Source: Mycolicibacterium austroafricanum (GTDB lineage: Bacteria; Actinomycetota; Actinomycetes; Mycobacteriales; Mycobacteriaceae). From it: a DNA stretch of 64,000 nucleotides. Below the pieces are notes generated by a model. That model was not told the origin of the DNA. It saw only the letters and a program-made list of their open reading frames with translations, and searched no databases. Location: assembly GCF_000612725.1 (NCBI RefSeq), contig NZ_HG964453.1:145010-209009 (forward strand). The letters run 5' to 3'. How positions within the stretch are numbered: position 1 is the stretch's first letter; the number at the start of each line of letters is the position of its first letter. Below, piece by piece: positions 41,609 through 49,328 of this stretch. The translations under genes and the position numbers were made by a program.

Positions 41609-43066
41609 TCAGCCGGCTGAGGCCGGTGGCATCGCGGATTCGACGGCGGTGGCCCGCGCCAGACCGCATGCGCGGCGCAGCTCGTCAAACGCGCGTGTCA
41701 CGGCCGAGGTGGCCTCATGCGGTTCGTCGAACGTGCGGTCGTCGGAAAGCACCGCGATGTCGACCTGATCGACGTAGCTCCACACCGTCATGTTGAACGC
41801 AGAGCCCGCGGAAAGCACACCGACCGAATAGATCTCGCTGACCGGCGCCCCTCCGATGTGGCCCCGCCGCCGCGGTCCCGGCACGTTGGACACTGCCACG
41901 TTCATCAGCCGGTTGTGGTCCGCGCGCTTGGCCTGTGCGCGGAACAGGGCGGGAGCCAGCGGAGGCGGCAGGTACTCCAGCATCCTGCCCTGCAACGTCG
42001 GCCCCAGCAGGTCGTTGGTCTCCTTGGCCCGGCGGGTCGCCATCGAGGTCAGCCTGACGCGCTCCAGCGGATCGTCGATGTGCACCGGCAAGGACACCAT
42101 CATCCCGCCGATCTCGTTGCCGGTGATGCGGTCCGTCGACTTATCGGTACTGACCGGAACCGTCGCCATGATCGGACGGTCGGCTTGCCCGTCGTAACGC
42201 AACAGCAGTTCGCGCAGACCACCGGCGGCGAGGCTGAGCACGACGTCGTTGAACGTCACACCAAGGTGTTTGGCGGTCTCCTTCACCTCGGCCAGCGGCA
42301 GCGCCGCGGTGGCGAAGGTGCGCACCGGGGACACCACGTGGTTGAGAAACGTCGACGGTGCGTTGAACGGCTTCGCCAGATCCAGGACGGAGTTGCGCTC
42401 CTTGGCCCGCCGGCGCAACCGGCTCAACCCGCTTGCCGCATCGGCGACCAGTCCGGGTAGCTCGGCGATATTACGGAAATGGTCGAGTTGGGCCTCCCAC
42501 AGCAGCTCCCGCCTGGTCGGCTCCTCACACACGACCACAGGGTCGGCATGGTGGTTGGGCGGCGTGCCGGTCAGATCCATCAGGCGGGCAAGGAGATTGG
42601 CAGACGCCACTCCGTCGGCGAGGGTGTGGTGCACCTTGCCGATCAGCGCGTAGCGGTCGTCGGCCATGCCCTCGGCGAAGTGGAATTCCCACAGCGGTCT
42701 GCTGCGGTCAAGGGGCGTACTGGCGATCTCCCCGATGACACGGTCGAGTTCGCGGCGCCGGCCCGGCGCGGGGACGCGCACCCGGCGCAGGTGGTAATCG
42801 AGGTCGACCGGGCAGTCCTCCAGCCACATCGGGTGGTGCAACCGCCACGGAATGTCGATCAACCGGTACCGCAACGGGTCCAGCAGAGGCAGGCGCCGCG
42901 CGACCGTGCGCCGGAACGCGTCGAAGTCATAGCCGTCCGCGCAGTTCGACGCGTCGATCACCGCCACCTTGAGCGTGTGGGTGTGCAGGTTCGGCGTCTC
43001 GCTGTACAACAGCATGGCGTCCATGCCGTTGAGCCGCTTCATGAACGGATATGCAACCACCTGCAT
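41609..43066 (-). CDS. Wax ester synthase/diacylglycerol acyltransferase (WS/DGAT)
   Basis: A 485-residue bifunctional acyltransferase typical of mycobacteria, making triacylglycerol or wax esters from acyl-CoA. The catalytic HHxxxDG motif is VHHTLADG (146-152). Also present are RPLWEFHFAEG, the C-terminal NVPGPRRRGHIGGAPV (the NVPGP block) and GSAFNMTVWSYVD. ATG 43066 (MQVVAYPFMKRLNGMD) is the working start; an ATG at 43042 (MKRLNGMDAM) also fits the family. It is the last gene of a minus-strand group with the kinase, SDR and P450. Confidence 0.93.
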   Translation of the reverse strand: MQVVAYPFMKRLNGMDAMLLYSETPNLHTHTLKVAVIDASNCADGYDFDAFRRTVARRLPLLDPLRYRLIDIPWRLHHPMWLEDCPVDLDYHLRRVRVPAPGRRRELDRVIGEIASTPLDRSRPLWEFHFAEGMADDRYALIGKVHHTLADGVASANLLARLMDLTGTPPNHHADPVVVCEEPTRRELLWEAQLDHFRNIAELPGLVADAASGLSRLRRRAKERNSVLDLAKPFNAPSTFLNHVVSPVRTFATAALPLAEVKETAKHLGVTFNDVVLSLAAGGLRELLLRYDGQADRPIMATVPVSTDKSTDRITGNEIGGMMVSLPVHIDDPLERVRLTSMATRRAKETNDLLGPTLQGRMLEYLPPPLAPALFRAQAKRADHNRLMNVAVSNVPGPRRRGHIGGAPVSEIYSVGVLSAGSAFNMTVWSYVDQVDIAVLSDDRTFDEPHEATSAVTRAFDELRRACGLARATAVESAMPPASAG

Positions 43067-43101
43067 CTCATGATCACGGTGGTTTCGCCGAATGCGAGAC
43101 G

Positions 43102-44172
43102 CTAGGTGATCGCGTCCAGCGCCTCCCGGGTATCCAGGTCGACGAACGCGGCGGCATAGCGCTGCGCGAACGCCAGGCATATGTCGGCACGCTGCCAGGC
43201 GTCGCCACCGGAGAGGGTGGCCATCCAGATCGCCAGGCCGTGTGCGACCGAGGCGCGATAGCCCAGCCAGATGTCTTCCCGCGTCGGGAGTTCCTGCGCG
43301 GGCAGACGCAGCGCGGCGCGGTACTCGTCGAGCAGATCGTGTTCGGCCCGCCTGCGGTCCTCGGTGGTCAGCGAACCCTGCAGGAAGTAGCCCAGGTCCA
43401 ACGAGAAGCTGCCCCGGCGCACCATCTGCCAGTCGAGGAATCCCACGGTGCCGTCCGGCAGCACGTAGGTGTTGCCGATGTGCGGATCGCCGTGCAGCAG
43501 CGTCGGTACCGACCGGGTCAGCGAGCCGATGTAGCGGGCCCAGATGTCGACGAACAGGTCGGTGCCGCTGAGGTCGAGGACCTCGGCGGGCACCGTGTCG
43601 CCGAGCCGTTCGTGGGCGATGTGCAGCGGGGCGTACTCGAGTCCCTCGAACGCCACGAACGGCTCCACCCAATTCAGTGCAGGGTCGCCGGTGAGCCGCT
43701 CACCCCAGTACTCGCCGTGCAACCGCGCCAACCCACGCACTCCCGCGGCGGCCTGCTCCACCGTCATGGGTCTCGTGGAGTCGCGCGGGTCGGCCCCGCG
43801 CGACGCCACATCCTCCATGATCATCAGGAAGTCGCGGCGTTCCTCGTCGATGGCCGCGAGGTAGACCTCCGGATGGTCCAGCGGCAACCTCGCACCGCAG
43901 GAGAAGAGCCTCGGCTCGTGGTAGAGCCCGCTGGTCAACTCCACCAGGTCGGCGTGGGCGGGGTCGACGGCCTTGGCGAAGACCGTCGCCGGACCCGACC
44001 CCACGGAGTAGTCCAGCGCGAGTCTGGCCCTGCGGTTGGTGCCGTCGTCACGAAGTGCCACCCGGACGTGGCCGACCTCAGCTCCCGGAAAGTGTTGCGC
44101 GAGAGCCGAGGTCATCCAGGCGGGAGTGATCTCGTCCCAGTCCTGCGGGATCGAGAGCTCAGAGGCGGTCAC
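43102..44172 (-). CDS. APH/choline-kinase-like phosphotransferase
   Basis: A 356-residue protein kinase-like fold of the aminoglycoside/choline phosphotransferase family. The catalytic loop is LLHGDPHIGNTYV and the Mg-binding block is GFLDWQMVRRG. N-terminal GHVRVALRDDGTN with VFAKAV provides the Lys strand. Homologues next to acyl-CoA dehydrogenases act on small hydroxylated compounds and are often labelled only as phosphotransferases. Its substrate is unknown. GTG start. It lies 12 nt after the SDR stop (44184). Confidence 0.88.
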   Translation of the reverse strand: MTASELSIPQDWDEITPAWMTSALAQHFPGAEVGHVRVALRDDGTNRRARLALDYSVGSGPATVFAKAVDPAHADLVELTSGLYHEPRLFSCGARLPLDHPEVYLAAIDEERRDFLMIMEDVASRGADPRDSTRPMTVEQAAAGVRGLARLHGEYWGERLTGDPALNWVEPFVAFEGLEYAPLHIAHERLGDTVPAEVLDLSGTDLFVDIWARYIGSLTRSVPTLLHGDPHIGNTYVLPDGTVGFLDWQMVRRGSFSLDLGYFLQGSLTTEDRRRAEHDLLDEYRAALRLPAQELPTREDIWLGYRASVAHGLAIWMATLSGGDAWQRADICLAFAQRYAAAFVDLDTREALDAIT

Positions 44173-44183
44173 CCTGGTCTCGA

Positions 44184-45020
44184 TTACTTCAGGCAGCTGC
44201 CGCCGTCGACGGGCAAGGTGACACCGGTGATGAAACGCGCTTCGTCCGAGGCCAGGAAAAGCACCGCGTTGGCGATGTCCTCGGGCTCCACCCAGCCGAT
44301 GGGCAGGGTGTGCATGAGCTGACCGACGACCTTCATGTCCTCGGGGCCCGGGTTCTCCAGGTCGGGACGGAACAGCTTCATGGTCGGCTCGTTCATGAAC
44401 AACGGGGTGTTGACGTTGGTCGGGTGCACCGAGTTGACGCGGACGTTCTGCGCGCCGAGCTCGACGGCGAAGGTCCGCATCAGGCCCACCACACCGTGTT
44501 TGGCGGCGACGTAGTGGCCGGTGTGTGGGTAGGCCTTCAGACCGCCCACCGAGCTGGTCAGGATGATCGAGCCGCCGTTGCCGCCGGCGAGGATGTGGGG
44601 GACGCCGGCTTTGACGGTCTTCCAGACACCGGACAGGTTGACGCCGATCATGTCGTCCCAGTCGGGTTCGCCGGTGTCGTGCAGCAGCTGTCCGCCGTTG
44701 CCGATGCCCGCGTTGGCGACGATGATGTCGAGCCTGCCGAACTCCTCGACACCCGCGTCCACGGCGGCCTTGAGCGCGTCGAAGTCGCGGACGTCGACCT
44801 CGGCGGTGTGGATGCGGCCGCCGGCGTTCTTGACCAGATCCGCTGTCTCGGCGAGATCCTCGGGGGAGGAGAGGGGAATCAGCACACTGTCGATCTGCTT
44901 ACAGATGTCGACGGCGATGATGTCGGCGCCCTCCTGCGCCAACCGCACGGCGTGTGCGCGTCCCTGTCCGCGCGCCGCACCGGTGATGAAAGCGACCTTG
45001 CCTTCTACACGTCCTGCCAT
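44184..45020 (-). CDS. Mycofactocin-coupled SDR-family oxidoreductase
   Basis: A 278-residue SDR with the signature of mycofactocin-dependent dehydrogenases: GRVEGKVAFITGAARGQGR, HAVRLAQEGADIIAVDICKQ, NAGIGNGG, YVAAKHG (Tyr-x3-Lys) and FITGVTLPVDGG. Enzymes of this group keep NAD bound and pass electrons to mycofactocin, so they act as alcohol dehydrogenases without free NAD. Its neighbour is a P450 (45059-46270), a common pairing for hydroxylation followed by oxidation. ATG 45020 has GAAGGA upstream; a TTG at 45029 is a weaker choice. Confidence 0.92.
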   Translation of the reverse strand: MAGRVEGKVAFITGAARGQGRAHAVRLAQEGADIIAVDICKQIDSVLIPLSSPEDLAETADLVKNAGGRIHTAEVDVRDFDALKAAVDAGVEEFGRLDIIVANAGIGNGGQLLHDTGEPDWDDMIGVNLSGVWKTVKAGVPHILAGGNGGSIILTSSVGGLKAYPHTGHYVAAKHGVVGLMRTFAVELGAQNVRVNSVHPTNVNTPLFMNEPTMKLFRPDLENPGPEDMKVVGQLMHTLPIGWVEPEDIANAVLFLASDEARFITGVTLPVDGGSCLK

Positions 45021-45058
45021 GTCTGTCAATCCTTCTCAGGTAGAGGGGTGTTCGGGTT

Positions 45059-46270
45059 TCAAGAAACGATGGTGGGCATGGATTCCCAGCCGCGCACTGC
45101 CGTGGTCTGCGACGGGACCGCGTTGGGCCAGTCGACCTCCCATGTCGGGAAGCGTTTGAGGATTTCCTCCAGGGCGATCTTGCCCTCGAGACGTGCCAGT
45201 GCATTCCCCATGCAGAAGTGCGTTCCGGCGCCGAAGGTCATGTGCGACCGAAGCTCTCGGTGAATATCGAACACGTCACCATTCGGCGGGAAGCGCCGGT
45301 GATCCCGGTTGGCGGAGCCGACAAGCATCAACATGGCCGATCCTTCGGGCACGACCTGGCCGTAGTACTCCACGTCGCGGGTCACGTAGCGGGCGATCTG
45401 CAATGCCGGCGGCTCCCACCGGAGGATTTCTTCGATTGCCTGCGGGATCAGTGCCGGGTCGGCCACCAGCTGGGCGCGCTGCTCCGGGTAATCTGCGAGG
45501 GTCTTTCCCGCCCAACCGATCAGACGTGTCGTGGTCTCACTGCCCGCAGTTGCGATGACCGTCAAATACATCAGCAACTCGTCACGACGTAACCTCCGGC
45601 GAGTTCCGGTCTCATCCTCGAACTCCGCGTTGAGAAGGTCGGTCATGATGTCGTCGGAAGGATGCTCGGTGCGGTGATCGATAAACTCCGCAAACACCTC
45701 CCCGGTGGCCATCAGGTCGACCGAGTCGCTCTGCAGGGTCGCTTCGCCATGATCGGTGACGCGCCGCTGGTCCTCTTCGGGGATGCCGAGCAGCATGCCG
45801 ATCACGCGCATCGGCATCTGCGCGCCGAGATCGCGGACGAAGTCGAATCGGTTCGTGCCGGTCAACGGATCCAGGCAGCGCGCGGTGAACTCGCGGATCT
45901 GTGGTTCCAGTGCCTGCACTTTGCGCGGGGTGAAAACGCGCGACAGCAGGTTGCGGTGGATATTGTGGATCGGCGGATCCTCGAAAATCAATGTGCCGGG
46001 CGGGATTTCCATGCCGGACTTGATGATCTCCAGCAGTGCCCCACGGCCGGAGATGAAGGTCTGGTGGTCTATGACGCCCTTGTTGACGTCCTCGTAGCGG
46101 CTCAACGCGTAGAAGTCGTGCTTGTCGTTGTAATACAACGGTGCCTCTTCGCGGAGGCGGGCGAACACCCCGTGCGGGTCCATGTTGAGATCGACGTTGT
46201 AGGGGTCGTAGTACAACTCTGCTGCGGTATCGGCGTTCTGCACGTCGGAGTCGTCGGCGCTGATCGTCAC
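45059..46270 (-). CDS. Cytochrome P450 monooxygenase
   Basis: A 403-residue P450. I-helix motif is ATAGSETTTRL, the K-helix pair EEILR, and the haem loop FGAGTHFCMGNALAR. There is no membrane anchor. Unlike the P450 at 28921 it has no ferredoxin beside it. The adjacent mycofactocin-type SDR would oxidise the alcohol it makes. The promoter region (46271-46508) is the longest upstream region in this group and includes a 28-bp imperfect inverted repeat at 46390-46417. Confidence 0.94.
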   Translation of the reverse strand: MTISADDSDVQNADTAAELYYDPYNVDLNMDPHGVFARLREEAPLYYNDKHDFYALSRYEDVNKGVIDHQTFISGRGALLEIIKSGMEIPPGTLIFEDPPIHNIHRNLLSRVFTPRKVQALEPQIREFTARCLDPLTGTNRFDFVRDLGAQMPMRVIGMLLGIPEEDQRRVTDHGEATLQSDSVDLMATGEVFAEFIDHRTEHPSDDIMTDLLNAEFEDETGTRRRLRRDELLMYLTVIATAGSETTTRLIGWAGKTLADYPEQRAQLVADPALIPQAIEEILRWEPPALQIARYVTRDVEYYGQVVPEGSAMLMLVGSANRDHRRFPPNGDVFDIHRELRSHMTFGAGTHFCMGNALARLEGKIALEEILKRFPTWEVDWPNAVPSQTTAVRGWESMPTIVS

Positions 46271-46389
46271 GGTGTCCCTCTCGCCGGATCAGTCTCTCGT
46301 AAGACATTGAGCTGCTATTTGTCTCACAACTTTGTCATTGCCGGTACGCGAGTGTCAATGGCAGACTCGCCCAGCGCAATTACTCCTCT

Positions 46390-46417
46390 CCGATGAGAAG
46401 AACTTTCCTCTCGTCGG
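46390..46417. promoter_or_regulatory. Imperfect inverted repeat upstream of the P450
   Basis: CCGATGAGA (46390-46398) and TCTCGTCGG (46409-46417) pair at eight of nine positions around a 10-nt spacer. It lies about 120 nt upstream of the P450 start codon and could be an operator for the neighbouring TetR or a hairpin. The rest of the 238-bp gap (46271-46508) holds only this and the hairpin at 46471. Confidence 0.35.
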
Positions 46418-46470
46418 ACAGGCAGCGTCAAGATCGCAGTCGCTGAGAAAACGTGAGTGCACGAAAAAGC

Positions 46471-46503
46471 GAGTCGGCCTCTAGGCCTGTAAGAGTGTGA
46501 CTC
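46471..46503 (-). terminator. Candidate hairpin after the TetR stop
   Basis: Inner palindrome GGCCTCTAGGCC (46476-46487) within a GAGTC...GACTC stem (46471-46475 and 46499-46503). It lies 5 nt beyond the stop of the minus-strand TetR gene and could end its transcript. No T-run follows, which is usual in mycobacteria. Confidence 0.35.
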
Positions 46504-46508
46504 TCGTC

Positions 46509-47228
46509 TCAGACGGCGGCGAAGCCGTGGGCGCAGAAGTCCCAGACCTCGTCGGCGGTGATGGGATTGGCGGCGTTCTCGTCGACGTCTCCGCTGGACT
46601 GGGCCACGAACATGACGGTCTGCATGGTCATCGCGGCCATCCGCTTCGGGTTGATGCCGTCCCGGAGTTGGCCGGCCGCGCTGGCCTCTTCCATCAGCTC
46701 GGTGAGCAACGCCAACAGCGGCGCATGGGCCACCTTGACCTCGGAAGGGTGCGACACCAGCAACCGCGGCGCGAAGTCGGTGAACAGCGGCCGCTTGGCG
46801 GCAGGGTCCGGTCGGGAGGATTCGAAGAGCAGCTGGATGGCCACCTTCAGGCGTTCTATCGGTTCTTCGTGCCCGCCGGTGGCGGCGCGAATTTGGTCGG
46901 CCGAGCGGCTGAGGGCATCCTCGAACAGGGCCAGGAGAAGTTCGTGCTTACCGTCGAACTGCAGGTAGAAGCTACGCAGCGACTGGCGGGAGCGGTCGAC
47001 GACCTCTTGGACGGTGAAGTCCGTGCTGCCCTTCTCGATGATGATGGCCTGTGCGGCGTCGAGGAATCGCTGCACGCGCTGAGCGGCGCGCAGTTTGGCC
47101 GTCTTGATGGAGCGTTCAACCGCGCGCTGCTTCCATGCGGGCTCTTCGCTGGGACTGGTCACCGGAGGCTCGGATGCAGGCCGATTGGGGAGAACACGAA
47201 CTGACTGTACCGGAGAACGCCTTGCCAT
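46509..47228 (-). CDS. TetR-family transcriptional regulator
   Basis: A 239-residue TetR regulator with a basic N-terminal tail of about 45 residues before the HTH (RFLDAAQAIIIEKGSTDFTV, VDRSRQSLRSFYLQFDGKHE). The ligand domain follows, with DFAPRLLVSHPSEVKVAHAP. It is divergent from the crotonase at 47379 across a perfect GAGAAT-N3-ATTCTC palindrome, so it is the best-placed candidate in the window for the protein that binds this operator family (inference). Confidence 0.92.
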   Translation of the reverse strand: MARRSPVQSVRVLPNRPASEPPVTSPSEEPAWKQRAVERSIKTAKLRAAQRVQRFLDAAQAIIIEKGSTDFTVQEVVDRSRQSLRSFYLQFDGKHELLLALFEDALSRSADQIRAATGGHEEPIERLKVAIQLLFESSRPDPAAKRPLFTDFAPRLLVSHPSEVKVAHAPLLALLTELMEEASAAGQLRDGINPKRMAAMTMQTVMFVAQSSGDVDENAANPITADEVWDFCAHGFAAV

Positions 47229-47284
47229 ATTGGTCCTCGACCCCCCCTCGGCGAACGTGTCAGAGATTGTAACTTCCTCATCGC

Positions 47285-47299
47285 GAGAATAGTATTCTC
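47285..47299. promoter_or_regulatory. Palindromic operator GAGAAT-agt-ATTCTC
   Basis: Perfect inverted repeat in the 150-bp divergent region between the TetR gene (-) and the crotonase (+), 57 nt from the TetR start and 80 nt from the crotonase GTG. It would support autoregulation. Confidence 0.7.
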
Positions 47300-47378
47300 A
47301 TGTTGGTGATAACAGAAGGCCCCGATGTTACATCGGGCGTCTGACCCCGACATATCGCGCCGAACCCCGAGGACCCTC

Positions 47379-48161
47379 GTGTACATCGACTATGACGTCA
47401 CCGACAGGATCGCGACGATCACGCTGAACCGTCCCGAGGCTGCGAACGCGCAGAATCCGGAGCTGCTCGACGAGCTCGACGCGGCGTGGACAAGGGCCGC
47501 CGAGGACAACGAGGTGTCGGTCATCGTGCTGCGGGCCAACGGCAAGCACTTCTCCGCAGGGCACGACCTGAGGGGCGGCGGTCCGGTGCCGGACAAGATC
47601 ACCCTCGAGTTCATCATCGCGCACGAGGCCAAGCGCTATCTGGAGTACACGCTGCGGTGGCGCAACGTGCCGAAGCCGTCCATCGCGGCGGTTCAGGGCC
47701 GGTGTATCTCAGGTGGTCTGCTGCTGTGCTGGCCGTGCGACCTGATCGTTGCCGCCGACGACGCGCAGTTCTCCGACCCTGTGGTGCTGATGGGGATCGG
47801 GGGCGTCGAATACCACGGCCACACCTGGGAACTCGGACCACGCAAGGCGAAGGAGATCCTGTTCACCGGTCGCGCGATGACCGCCGAGGAGGTGGCGGCC
47901 ACCGGGATGGTCAACCGCGTCGTTCCGCGCGACCAACTCGACGCCGAAACCAGGACACTGGCCGAGCAGATCGCCAAGATGCCGCCGTTCGCGCTGCGGC
48001 AGGCCAAGCGTGCGGTCAATCAGACGCTGGACGTGCAGGGATTCTATGCGGCGATCCAGTCGGTCTTCGACGTGCACCAGACCGGACACGGCAATGCGCT
48101 CAGCGTCGGAGGCTGGCCGGTGCTGGTCAACCTCGAAGAGATGAAGGCCAACATCAAGTAG
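47379..48161 (+). CDS. Enoyl-CoA hydratase/isomerase (crotonase family)
   Basis: A 260-residue crotonase: ATITLNRPEAANAQNPE, first oxyanion block FSAGHDLRGGG, second VQGRCISGGLLLCWPCDLIVAADDAQFS. The active-site region MGIGGVEYHGHTWELG lacks the usual second glutamate spacing but is common among mycobacterial EchA proteins. GTG 47379 is preferred over an upstream ATG because the protein from MYIDYDVTDR aligns with the fold start and GAGGA lies just before it. Single gene, controlled with the divergent TetR. A 322-bp repeat-filled gap follows. Confidence 0.9.
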   Translation: MYIDYDVTDRIATITLNRPEAANAQNPELLDELDAAWTRAAEDNEVSVIVLRANGKHFSAGHDLRGGGPVPDKITLEFIIAHEAKRYLEYTLRWRNVPKPSIAAVQGRCISGGLLLCWPCDLIVAADDAQFSDPVVLMGIGGVEYHGHTWELGPRKAKEILFTGRAMTAEEVAATGMVNRVVPRDQLDAETRTLAEQIAKMPPFALRQAKRAVNQTLDVQGFYAAIQSVFDVHQTGHGNALSVGGWPVLVNLEEMKANIK

Positions 48162-48483
48162 GTGGGCAGGCCTTCTCCCTGGGTGGGCCTCTTTCTCCCG
48201 CCGAGCGTGCTCCCTAGGTGGGCCTCTTTCTCCCGCCGAGCGTGCGTGTCTGCGGCCGACACGCCGCTGAGAAGCCGAAGTTTGCGCACGCTCGCGGCGG
48301 CATGGGCGATGCGGGCATTCGCCCGCCAGACGGTGCCACCTCGGACACCCGGCGACGAACGTGCGTGAAATCCGGTAACAGTCCCGGCGTGGCGCCCGCA
48401 GACACGCACCCTCGCGCTCCCGGAGCCTGTGCGTGTGCGTGTGCGTGTGCGTGTGCCTGTGCCTGTGCTGGTGCCGCGCAAAG
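48162..48483. repeat. Second repeat-filled convergent intergenic gap
   Basis: No convincing gene in 322 bp between the crotonase (+) and FadE (-) stops. A 35-bp direct repeat containing GGTGGGCCTCTTTCTCCCGC starts at 48182 and 48217. A 56-bp module (48238-48293) has the same bounding arms GAGCGTGCG / CGCACGCTC, the same core GTGTCTGC-N3-CGACACGCCG and the same length as the module at 11365-11420. An inverse copy of the core (GCAGACACGCACCCTCGCG) is at about 48399-48417. A hexamer microsatellite follows. Confidence 0.8.
48427..48468 (+). repeat. Hexanucleotide microsatellite (seven copies of STGTGC)
   Basis: Seven consecutive hexamers: CTGTGC, four GTGTGC, then two CTGTGC, followed by an imperfect TGGTGC. 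It lies about 15 nt beyond the FadE stop (minus strand). Slippage would change length without affecting any protein. Not coding in any supported frame. Confidence 0.9.
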
Positions 48484-49326
48484 CTACAGCTGGGCAAGCC
48501 GGGGTGCCGAGCCGCGGGCACGCAGCCCCGCACCGGCTCTGCGGGTGAGTTCCCTTGAGCTGCCGAGCAGTCCGTCGAGGACGAGCGCGCGCTTCACGTG
48601 CCGGTGCAGGTCGTGCTCTTCGGTGAACCCGATACCGCCGAGCACCTGCTGGCAGTGCATGGCGGCGGTCAGCGCGGCCTTGCCGGCAGCCGCCTTGGCC
48701 AGCAGCGCGGTCAGGTCGGGGTTGTCCGCACCCGGCAGGCTCAGCGTCGCCTCGGCGCCTTCGATGGCCACCAGCGTCTCGGCCAGCCGGTGCCGGACGG
48801 CCTGGAACGAGGCGATCGGTTTCCCGAATTGCACCCGGTCCAAGGCATGTTGACGGGCCAGGCTCAGCATCGCCCTGGCCGAACCGACCAGCCACCAGCC
48901 GACGGCCACCCGGGCCTCGGCCAGCCGGATCGGGTAACCCTCCTCCTCCCGGCGCAGCGGCAGACCGCCGAGCGTGGGGTCGAGGCTCTCCGGGCTTCGG
49001 TCATCCCCCGTCGCTTCGCTCGCCCCACCGCGGTCCCAGACCACCCAGCCGTTTCCGGCATAGGGCAGCGGAAGTTCGACGGTGTCGCCGATCGTGTTGC
49101 CGGTGGCGTGCAGCACCACGTCGACGAGAACCGATGCATGCGAACCCGTTTCGCCGAGCAAGCGGAACACCAGCGGGACGGCCACCTCGGGCATCTCGGA
49201 CAGCATGTCGGCCCAGCCCATTTCGGTCAGCGCCGCGTCGAGCTCGGGGCCCGACGACGAGAGCATCGTCTTGCGCAGCGAGGCTTCGAGCATGTCCAGG
49301 GATGCCTCATCCATTCCGGGGGCCAT
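48484..49326 (-). CDS. Acyl-CoA dehydrogenase, short subunit of a heteromeric pair (FadE-like)
   Basis: A 280-residue acyl-CoA dehydrogenase with reduced middle domain. It has RVQFGKPIASFQAVRHRLAE and LGGIGFTEEHDLHRHVKRAL (GG-x-G-x-x-x-E helix). ATG 49326 (MAPGMDEASL) follows 2 nt after the stop of the long-chain partner at 49329-50459, so the two form a pair like 8653/9458. Expected to form an alpha2beta2 dehydrogenase for a bulky acyl-CoA. The longer upstream frame is not credible. Confidence 0.87.
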   Translation of the reverse strand: MAPGMDEASLDMLEASLRKTMLSSSGPELDAALTEMGWADMLSEMPEVAVPLVFRLLGETGSHASVLVDVVLHATGNTIGDTVELPLPYAGNGWVVWDRGGASEATGDDRSPESLDPTLGGLPLRREEEGYPIRLAEARVAVGWWLVGSARAMLSLARQHALDRVQFGKPIASFQAVRHRLAETLVAIEGAEATLSLPGADNPDLTALLAKAAAGKAALTAAMHCQQVLGGIGFTEEHDLHRHVKRALVLDGLLGSSRELTRRAGAGLRARGSAPRLAQL

Positions 49327-49328
49327 CC

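Noticed and set aside
48166-48483. Small protein gene in the second convergent gap
   Set aside because: Open frames here consist of repeat and hexamer translations (Cys-Ala runs) without a ribosome site.
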